This document shows positions 32,260 through 37,628 of a stretch of 37,628 nucleotides of DNA, piece after piece. The position numbers and the translations under genes were made by a program. The notes under the pieces were generated by a model. That model ran no database searches. It was not told the DNA's origin and worked only from the letters and a program-made list of their open reading frames with translations. Each line of letters opens with the position of its first letter. Position 1 is the first letter of the stretch. This DNA comes from Verrucomicrobiota bacterium (GTDB lineage: Bacteria; Verrucomicrobiota; Verrucomicrobiia; Verrucomicrobiales; Akkermansiaceae), in NCBI GenBank assembly GCA_026397725.1, contig JAPLUI010000399.1, forward strand, positions 1 to 37,628, given 5' to 3'.

Positions 32260-32306
32260 TGCTTTCCCCATTTCCCCATTTCAGCTTTTCAGCATTTCAG
32301 CTTTTC
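32260..32306. repeat. Pyrimidine-rich tract with TTTCAGC repeats
   Basis: The spacer between the carboxypeptidase and the Lrp-type gene ends in CCCATTTCCCC-type and TTTCAGC/TTTTCAGC units (7-8 bp period), then a C/T-rich stretch just before the start codon. No Shine-Dalgarno site is seen. Confidence 0.6.
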
Positions 32307-32322
32307 CCTCCCCCCTCCTCCC

Positions 32323-32808
32323 ATGCCCCTCGATCCTCTCCTTCACTTGTTGCGCCGCAAGGCTCGCGTCTCCCACCAGGAACTGGGCGAAGTGCTTGCC
32401 ATGCCGACCCAGGCCATTGTCGAACGCATTGCCGTATGGGAAAAAGACGGCACCATTCTCGGCTATCATGCCGTGATCGATCCGGAAATCGCCGGGGACC
32501 CTGCGGTTTCCGCCTTCATCGAGGTGAAGGTCACCCCCGAGCGCGGCGGCGGCTTTGATCGCCTCGCCATGCGCATTGCCCGCTTCGAGCAAGTGGTGTC
32601 GTGCTACCTCGCCAGCGGCGGCTACGATCTGATGGTCGTCGTGGAAGGCGGCGATCTGCGCGAAGTCGCCCGCTTTGTGTCCGAGAAACTCAGCACCCTT
32701 GACGGAGTGCTTTCCACCGCCACCCACTTCCGGCTCAAGACCTATAAGGAAAACGGTTTCATCTTCGAGCACGGGATGGTGGACGAGCGCTTGGTCGTCG
32801 CGCCCTGA
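32323..32808 (+). CDS. Lrp/AsnC-family regulator
   Basis: A 161-residue transcription factor. Residues ~1-50 form a winged helix-turn-helix (VSHQELGEVLAMPTQAIVER, then IAVWEKDGTILGYHAVIDPE). Residues ~60-145 form the RAM/ASNC ligand-binding domain (AFIEVKVTPERGGGFDRLAM; VVSCYLASGGYDLMVVVEGG; VLSTATHFRLKTYKENG). The family senses amino acids as octamers. It lies upstream of asd in the same direction (305-bp gap), so control of aspartate-family synthesis is conceivable but not shown. Confidence 0.92.
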   Translation: MPLDPLLHLLRRKARVSHQELGEVLAMPTQAIVERIAVWEKDGTILGYHAVIDPEIAGDPAVSAFIEVKVTPERGGGFDRLAMRIARFEQVVSCYLASGGYDLMVVVEGGDLREVARFVSEKLSTLDGVLSTATHFRLKTYKENGFIFEHGMVDERLVVAP

Positions 32809-33113
32809 AGGTCGGTTCCGGCCACCCCGTCCCCCACGCGCGTCAAGTTGCAGGCAAGAGGGTCGGGAACTCACGGGTTGCTGGGAATCGTGCCAAGAAA
32901 GCCCATGAGACACTGATGGCCGTCACTGAGGTCAGGAGGAAATGGCCAGTATTTTTTCTGTGATGCCGAAAGGAAACCTCCATGATGAGCAACTTCCCTT
33001 GTTTTCCCGCCCCCAATCTTCCTGCCAAAACGATTCTGCCAAACGATTCTGTTGCCAGCTTGCGGAAAGCGGCTAAACTGTCCTTCCCGGCCGGGACCTG
33101 GCCGACTTTCAAT
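32809..33113. other. Intergenic region before asd
   Basis: No gene seen. It contains CACTGATGGCCGTCACTGAG (32911-32930), related to the inverted repeat at 15273-15357, and a short duplication (AAACGATTCTG twice near 33028-33050). A frame open from 32982 is in phase with asd but the sequence before 33114 does not look like protein. Confidence 0.6.
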
Positions 33114-34112
33114 ATGAATCCTCCCCATGTGGCAATTGTTGGCGCGACGGGTGCCGTCGGCGAAGAAATGCGGCGGTGTCTCGAACAACGGGATTTTCCG
33201 GTCGGAAAACTCACGCTGCTCGCCTCCGCCCGCTCGGTTGGCAAACGCTTCCCATTCCGTGGCGAGGATCTCGCCGTGCAGGAACTCACGCACGAGTCCT
33301 TTGCCGGAGTGGACCTCGCCCTGTTCAGTGCCGGTGGTTCGATCTCGCTGGAATTCGGGCCTTCCGCAGCGGCGGCGGGCGCGGTGGTGATAGATAACTC
33401 CTCCGCCTTCCGCATGGATCCTGACGTGCCGCTGGTGGTTCCGGAAATCAACCCGCAGGCCGTCAAGAACCGGCCCCGCGGCATCATCGCCAATCCCAAC
33501 TGCACCACCATCATCTCGCTCATGGCCTTGGCCCCGCTGCATGAGGCCTTCGGTCTCGAAGCGGTCATCGCCTCGAGCTATCAGGCGGTTTCCGGCTCGG
33601 GTGCGCAGGGCATCCTCGAGCTTGAGGAGCAAGTCAAGGCCATCACTGCCGGGCTGCCCTTCACGCCGAAAGTCTATCCGCGCCAGATTGCCTTCAACGT
33701 GATCCCGCAGGTCGATGCCTTCCTCGACAACGGCTACACCAAGGAGGAAATGAAGATGCTCCACGAAGGCCGCAAAATCCTCGGGCTGCCGACGCTCAAG
33801 GTCTCCTGCACCTGCGTTCGCGTGCCGGTCTATCGCTCGCACTCGGTCTCCATCACCGCACGCTTTGCCCGTCCGGTGGACGCCGATGCCGCCCGTGCCG
33901 CCTATGCCGGCAAGCCCGGCATCAAGGTCGTCGATGATCCGGCCACGCGCCTGTTCCCGGTGCCGCTCGACACCACCGGCCAGGACACTTGCCTCGTCGG
34001 GCGCATCCGCCGGAACATCGTGTTGGAAAACGCCCTCGACCTCTGGGTCGTCGGCGATCAAGTCCGCAAAGGCGCCGCCCTCAACGCCGTCCAAATCGCG
34101 GAGATCCTCTGA
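33114..34112 (+). CDS. asd: Aspartate-semialdehyde dehydrogenase
   Basis: A 332-residue enzyme that reduces aspartyl phosphate to aspartate semialdehyde with NADPH, on the path to lysine, diaminopimelate, threonine and methionine. Motifs: HVAIVGATGAVGEEMRRCL (Rossmann loop, residue ~5), GIIANPNCTTIISLMAL (catalytic Cys), SSYQAVSGSGAQGILEL, and CVRVPVYRSHSVSITARF (catalytic His). Length is normal. The start is ATG 33114 since MNPPHVAIVGATG is the family N-terminus. Confidence 0.97.
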   Translation: MNPPHVAIVGATGAVGEEMRRCLEQRDFPVGKLTLLASARSVGKRFPFRGEDLAVQELTHESFAGVDLALFSAGGSISLEFGPSAAAAGAVVIDNSSAFRMDPDVPLVVPEINPQAVKNRPRGIIANPNCTTIISLMALAPLHEAFGLEAVIASSYQAVSGSGAQGILELEEQVKAITAGLPFTPKVYPRQIAFNVIPQVDAFLDNGYTKEEMKMLHEGRKILGLPTLKVSCTCVRVPVYRSHSVSITARFARPVDADAARAAYAGKPGIKVVDDPATRLFPVPLDTTGQDTCLVGRIRRNIVLENALDLWVVGDQVRKGAALNAVQIAEIL

Positions 34113-34130
34113 AGCGAGAGCGTGAATGGA

Positions 34131-34310
34131 AGATGGCAGATGGCAGATGGTAGATAGCAGATAGTAGATAGTAGATAGTAGATAGCAGATAGCAGATGGT
34201 AGATCATCCACTATCCGCTATCCACGATCCGCTATCCACGATCCACGATCCACGATCCACTATCCACTATCCACTATCCACTATCCCCTATCCACTATCC
34301 ACTATCCACT
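34131..34310. repeat. Two opposed heptad arrays in the ispA leader
   Basis: 34131-34204 holds ten 7-bp units AGATRGY (for example AGATAGT). 34206-34310 holds fifteen units of the ATCCACT type (ATCCACT, ATCCACG, ATCCGCT). The second unit is the reverse complement of the AGTGGAT array behind argB. The two halves are complementary at about 6 of 7 positions per unit, so they could fold into a long imperfect hairpin. The array ends 6 bp before the ispA start codon. Confidence 0.95.
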
Positions 34311-34316
34311 TCCCCC

Positions 34317-35198
34317 ATGCCCCTCAGGAGTTACCTTGCGGCCCGCGTCGCTGAAGTGGATGTGGCGCTCGACGCATGCCTGCCCAAGGCAAAGCTCCGC
34401 CCGGCGACGCTGCATGCGGCGATGCGCTACTGCGTCTTTGCCGGCGGCAAGCGCCTGCGGCCGGTGCTGTGCCTGGCGGCAGCGGAGGCATGCGGGGGCG
34501 AGTCGGCCAACGCGTTGGCCCCCGCCTGTGCGGTCGAGTTGCTGCACACCTATTCGTTGGTTCACGATGATTTGCCCTGCATGGATGACGACGACCTGCG
34601 CCGCGGCCGACCCACCTGTCACAAGGTGTATGGCGAGGGCATGGCCGTGCTCTGCGGCGATGCCCTGCTCACCCACGCTTTCGCCGTCCTCGCCCAAACC
34701 CCGGCCACCCGGCGCTACCGCACCCGCGAGTTCCTCCTCGATCTCGCGCAAGCCGGCGACAGCACCCACCTCATCGGCGGCCAGGTCATGGACCTCGAAG
34801 GCGAGGGGCAACCGTTGACCCGGCGCGATCTCGTCCGCATCCATGAGGCAAAAACCGCCGCCCTGCTCACCACGGCCCTGCGCCTCGGTGCCATGAGCGC
34901 CAACGCCACGCCAGCCAAACTCGAGGCCCTCACCGCCTTCGGCCACGCCCTCGGCCTCGCCTTCCAAGCCATCGATGACATCCTTGACGTCACCCAAAGC
35001 ACCGCAGTTCTCGGGAAAACCGCCGGCAAAGACCAAAGCGCCGAAAAAGCCACCTACCCATCCATCCTCGGCCTGGAGGCCTCCCGCCGCGAAGCCGCAC
35101 GTCTCACCCGTGCCGCCATGCATGCACTCGCCCCATTCGGTTCCAAAGCCGGCCAACTCCGGGAAATCGCCCAATACCTGCTCAAGCGCGAGTATTGA
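34317..35198 (+). CDS. ispA: Polyprenyl (farnesyl/geranylgeranyl) diphosphate synthase
   Basis: A 293-residue trans-isoprenyl diphosphate synthase. First Asp-rich motif: LVHDDLPCMDDDDLRRGRPT (near residue 83, DDxx(xx)D with CMDDD). Second: AFQAIDDILDVTQS (DDxxD, near residue 220). GGKRLRPVLCLAA at ~43 binds diphosphate. The insertion of two residues in the first motif and the length suit bacterial FPP/GPP synthases, so ispA is my best symbol; the exact chain length is not fixed by sequence. The leader is made of heptad arrays and there is no Shine-Dalgarno site before ATG 34317. Confidence 0.9.
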   Translation: MPLRSYLAARVAEVDVALDACLPKAKLRPATLHAAMRYCVFAGGKRLRPVLCLAAAEACGGESANALAPACAVELLHTYSLVHDDLPCMDDDDLRRGRPTCHKVYGEGMAVLCGDALLTHAFAVLAQTPATRRYRTREFLLDLAQAGDSTHLIGGQVMDLEGEGQPLTRRDLVRIHEAKTAALLTTALRLGAMSANATPAKLEALTAFGHALGLAFQAIDDILDVTQSTAVLGKTAGKDQSAEKATYPSILGLEASRREAARLTRAAMHALAPFGSKAGQLREIAQYLLKREY

Positions 35199-35291
35199 GA
35201 ACATGCAGGGCACCGGAGACAAAATTCAAAGATCGCTTGCCGCTCGTTTTCCGAACTGTGAAAAAAATTCCAAATATGGTGTGGTTTTCTG

Positions 35292-35319
35292 TTGACGCTA
35301 CCAGATGTTGATCTAGGAT
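35292..35319 (+). promoter_or_regulatory. Candidate sigma-70-like promoter of nrdR
   Basis: TTGACG (35292-35297), a 16-bp spacer and TAGGAT (35314-35319) lie 39 bp before the nrdR start, in an AT-richer stretch of the ispA-nrdR gap. Match to TTGACA/TATAAT is 5/6 and 4/6. No other equally good pair is seen in the gap. Confidence 0.4.
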
Positions 35320-35357
35320 TTGCGCGTCAGCCCCCTGTTGCTTAGAATTCATCCCTT

Positions 35358-35849
35358 ATGCGCTGCGTCCAATGCGGTTCTCTCAACGACAAGGTCCTCG
35401 ATTCCCGGTCATCGAAGGATGGGACCTCCATTCGTCGGCGGCGCGAGTGTTTGAGCTGCAACTACCGCTACACGACCTACGAGCAAATCGAGCGGACCGA
35501 GTTGCGGGTGGTCAAGCGCAACGGCACCCGCGAGGCGCTGAATCGCGAGAAGATCATGAGCGGGCTGGTCAAAGCCTGCGAGAAACGCCCGGTCTCCATG
35601 GATCGGCTCGACCGGGCGGTGGAGGAGATTCTAACAGAGCTGCACAAGGATCACCTCACCGAGGTGCCTTCCGCGATCATCGGCACCAAGGTCATGGACA
35701 AGCTGCATCAGATCGATCCGGTGGCCTACGTCCGGTATGTTTCCGTCTATCGCCAGTTCGAGGACGTCAACGAGTTCATCCAGGAAATCCAATCCCTGTC
35801 GCGGCGTGCCGCCCGTGACCACCTTCAGCGCCGCCTTTTCAAAGACTGA
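35358..35849 (+). CDS. nrdR: Transcriptional repressor NrdR
   Basis: A 163-residue repressor of ribonucleotide reductase genes. The N-terminal zinc ribbon is seen as MRCVQCGSLNDKVLDSR and RRRECLSCNYRYTTYE (CxxC...CxxC). The ATP-cone domain follows (VVKRNGTREALNREKIMSGL; VMDKLHQIDPVAYVRYVSVY). NrdR senses ATP/dATP and binds paired NrdR boxes; none is evident in its own leader. Length is normal. The hypothetical gene 80 bp downstream is on the same strand. Confidence 0.97.
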   Translation: MRCVQCGSLNDKVLDSRSSKDGTSIRRRRECLSCNYRYTTYEQIERTELRVVKRNGTREALNREKIMSGLVKACEKRPVSMDRLDRAVEEILTELHKDHLTEVPSAIIGTKVMDKLHQIDPVAYVRYVSVYRQFEDVNEFIQEIQSLSRRAARDHLQRRLFKD

Positions 35850-35929
35850 CCCGCCACCGCCACCGCCACCACCTGCTGCTGCGCCTGCCACTTCCCTGTT
35901 CCAACCCAGCAACCAACCCCCTCGCCCAC

Positions 35930-36496
35930 ATGATCGCCTTCATCAACAACCGCCCAGTTCTGCAAATCGGACCTTATCAAGTGATCGATTACGATACGGC
36001 GTGGCTCGATGACGCCCTGCGGCGGGCGGCAGTGGCTGCGGATCATGAGAATTTCCCCTTCATCGAGGAAATCCGTTGCGGGATCGTCCTGTATTTGGAA
36101 ACCAAGTGCCCCTTGCGGCTGCTCCAGCTTGACGATCTTTTCGCACGCTTGCGAAAGATGCTGGTCAAGATCGGCTGCCAGCCGATTGCCGAGAAACTGG
36201 TGCCGCTGGCACCGCCGGTGACGGTGTCGCTGGTGCGGGCCGCCATGGATGCCGGCAATGGCTTCGAACTCGCCTTCTTCGAAACCTTGCGTAGCGCCCT
36301 GGCCGATCTGCGCAGTGCCGGAGCTGAGGAAATCCGCTTTGTCGGGCTGCGGCAATGTGTGTTGCTGCTGCGCGGCACTCAGCAATGGAACAAAGGTTGT
36401 GAATCCCTGTTGCAGGAAATCCAAGCGTCCATCGCCGCCTGGGACCACGATCAGGCCGCTGTGTCCCGCCCTCTCCGGCTGCTCCTCGACGCGTGA
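35930..36496 (+). CDS. Unknown protein downstream of nrdR
   Basis: A 188-residue soluble protein that I do not recognise. It begins MIAFINNRPVLQIGPYQVID and has mixed alpha/beta character (YDTAWLDDALRRAAVAADHE; CGIVLYLETKCPLRLLQLDD; EEIRFVGLRQCVLLLRGTQQ). No signal peptide or membrane helix is seen. The codon usage and composition match neighbouring real genes. It contains Cys residues in LETKCPL, KIGCQP, LRQCV and KGCES, but no paired motif. Position after nrdR (80-bp gap) suggests co-transcription, so a link to nucleotide metabolism is possible but unproved. Confidence 0.75.
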   Translation: MIAFINNRPVLQIGPYQVIDYDTAWLDDALRRAAVAADHENFPFIEEIRCGIVLYLETKCPLRLLQLDDLFARLRKMLVKIGCQPIAEKLVPLAPPVTVSLVRAAMDAGNGFELAFFETLRSALADLRSAGAEEIRFVGLRQCVLLLRGTQQWNKGCESLLQEIQASIAAWDHDQAAVSRPLRLLLDA

Positions 36497-36558
36497 TGAA
36501 TGGATCGGGTCGCTGCTTGCGGGTTCCGCCGGCGCGGTGCTGCACCTTGCTTTCAACA

Positions 36559-36714
36559 GCCACACCGCTGTGGCTATGTCCCGGCACTCGCTGCGGCCGA
36601 TCAATCGGCCGGTCCGTCATCAGTATATGAATGGACGCGGCTGTGACAATTCTTTGTCATACTTGATCATTGAATGTTGAAAGTTGAAAGTTGAATGTTG
36701 AAATCTTCGGCGTG
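36559..36714. repeat. Dispersed hairpin/heptad element, copy C
   Basis: Hairpin 1 (36559-36574, GCCACACCGCTGTGGC), hairpin 2 (36595-36610, GGCCGATCAATCGGCC, arms fully paired) and the core with five GTTGAAT/GTTGAAA-type heptads ending CTTCGGCGTG (36714). It is followed by GCCTCATGGGAACCCC as near 23131. The 295-bp gap 36497-36791 has no other feature that I can see. Confidence 0.88.
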
Positions 36715-36791
36715 CCTCATGGGAACCCCGCAACTCAGAGGCCAGCAGGAGGTTCACTCCGTCAGGACTTGGCAAGTCCGGTTCCTGGCTG

Positions 36792-37418
36792 TCAGCGGTG
36801 CGCGGCGAGGCGGAAGAACATCTGTGACTCGCGGTTCCGGGTGACGCGGGCCTCGACCAGGCGGTAGCCGCTGTGGGTTTCGAGGGTTTGATAGCGCACG
36901 CCGAAGGCCAGCCAGAAAGTCCAATCGCCGGACCACTCGCCCAGCCAGGTGACGCTGTGGCCGGTGGCGGTGGTTTCACGATAGGTGGCCACGAGGTCGC
37001 CACCCTCCAGCCGACAGCGCAGGCCGAGCCGGGCGTCGGCGAGGTTGGGGTCGCGGGACATCATGAACTCCAGCAGGTTGCCGCAGCCGTCGCCGTCGGG
37101 GTCGGCGTGGTCGCCCCAGACGGTGGCTTCCAAGGCCGGGTTGCCGTAGGCCGCAGGGAACTGCTGCTGCAACCATGTGCTGTACGCGTCCGGCGGCGGC
37201 GCGTCCCCGCCGGCCCGGAGCGGCAGAAAGGGGGCGGCGGCAGCCACGCAGGCGAAGAACGACAGCAGGCGCGGGAGGAGAGGGAATTGATAGAGCCAGT
37301 GAAGCGTCCGACGCGTCCGACCCGTCCGACTTGTCCGACCCGTCCGACTTGTCCGACCTGTCCGACCCGTCCGACCCGTCCGACGCCGGATTCCCGGGAT
37401 TTGATGATGGTGCCTCAT
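36792..37418 (-). CDS. Secreted DPDGDG protein with repeat-encoded N-terminus
   Basis: A minus-strand gene of about 208 residues if started at ATG 37418. A hydrophobic signal-like segment (LPRLLSFFACVAAAAPFLPL) is followed by STWLQQQFPAAYGNPALEAT and ADPDGDGCGNLLEFMMSRDP, the calcium-binding-like DPDGDG..NLLEF module common at the ends of Verrucomicrobial secreted proteins. The rest is a small beta domain (SGDWTFWLAFGVRYQTLETH). The N-terminus before the signal segment (RRRTGRTGRTGRTSRTG...) is encoded entirely by the GACnnGTCC array, and no ATG, GTG or TTG lies between the array and the signal segment. So either translation runs through the repeat from 37418 (or further upstream, 37436), or the array has replaced the true start and the gene is dead. 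Confidence 0.65.
   Translation of the reverse strand: MRHHHQIPGIRRRTGRTGRTGRTSRTGRTSRTGRTRRTLHWLYQFPLLPRLLSFFACVAAAAPFLPLRAGGDAPPPDAYSTWLQQQFPAAYGNPALEATVWGDHADPDGDGCGNLLEFMMSRDPNLADARLGLRCRLEGGDLVATYRETTATGHSVTWLGEWSGDWTFWLAFGVRYQTLETHSGYRLVEARVTRNRESQMFFRLAAHR
37310..37389. repeat. 9-bp tandem array GACnnGTCC, 8 full units
   Basis: Eight full units with NN = GC, CC, TT, CC, TT, CT, CC, CC, then a partial unit. The invariant bases match the array at 202-335. It encodes the Arg-Thr-Gly/Ser tract at the N-terminus of the minus-strand gene. Confidence 0.93.
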
Positions 37419-37586
37419 GGTGGCGGGAGCTTTCATTGGTTGTGCTGGAGTGGAAGATGATTTGCCGCAACGGAACGCAAGGAACACAAAAGAAGATTTT
37501 GAACCGCGGATGACGCGGATGGGTGAAGAAATGATGGAAGACGGCAAGACATAAGACGCAAGAGAAGATATAGGCAGGGAGATACC

Positions 37587-37607
37587 TGATAACTGATAAC
37601 TGATGAC
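37587..37607. repeat. Heptad array TGATAAC x3
   Basis: TGATAAC, TGATAAC, TGATGAC in tandem near the window end. The stretch 37420-37628 is AT-richer than the genes and shows no other feature that I can support. Confidence 0.8.
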
Positions 37608-37628
37608 TCCCCCCCTTTCACTCATTCA

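Noticed and set aside
1..37628. tRNA, rRNA or replication origin
   Set aside because: No T-loop-like GTTCRANNC with a matching acceptor stem, no rRNA stretch and no DnaA-box cluster was noticed on reading both strands; a dedicated scan could still find one.

Overview
The window is about 37.6 kb of GC-rich bacterial chromosome that most resembles Verrucomicrobiota (Verrucomicrobiaceae-like). This is inferred from gene content: a PVC-type membrane-bound dehydrogenase with HEAT repeats, a PEP-CTERM protein, an RHS protein with an N-terminal membrane anchor, secreted proteins with DPDGDG motifs, outer-membrane proteins that imply a diderm cell, and few good Shine-Dalgarno sites. No rRNA, tRNA or CRISPR array was seen.

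Left part (1-9.2 kb) is accessory. A decayed integron-type tyrosine recombinase gene is broken up by a 9-bp tandem array (GACnnGTCC) and by degenerate 7-bp repeats. Next come an antitoxin-like relic and a large inverted repeat. Then comes a 2421-residue RHS/YD-repeat protein that ends in a 9-bp Gly-Gly-Thr repeat tract and overlaps an upstream PEP-CTERM gene by 4 bp.

Middle part (9.4-22.8 kb) holds an AraC/PocR-like regulator, an outer-membrane transporter and tyrS. It also holds a five-gene envelope cluster: a substrate-binding protein fused to an OmpA peptidoglycan-binding domain, a permease whose EAA loop appears split by a hydrophobic insertion, an ATPase, a membrane/coiled-coil protein of unknown family, and a PspA/IM30 homologue. 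I regard this cluster as the best candidate for an undescribed system: an ABC machine tethered to the cell wall and coupled to membrane-stress repair. It is followed by an AmgK-like sugar kinase, a CHASE2-like membrane protein with a histone-H1-like tail, and argB.

Right part (22.8-37.6 kb) holds a diphosphate-type phosphofructokinase, the PVC dehydrogenase, a CPBP protease, and a BtuB-like TonB receptor preceded by a cobalamin riboswitch. After these come a D,D-carboxypeptidase, an Lrp/AsnC regulator, asd, ispA, nrdR, an unknown conserved-looking gene, and a secreted DPDGDG protein whose N-terminus runs into a second GACnnGTCC array.

Non-coding DNA is unusually structured. There are at least eight 7-bp tandem arrays (at argB's stop codon and in ispA's leader, for example), two GACnnGTCC arrays, and a dispersed element of about 160-190 bp. 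That element has two hairpins, one showing compensatory changes between copies, plus a variable heptad tract; it occurs in three intergenic regions.
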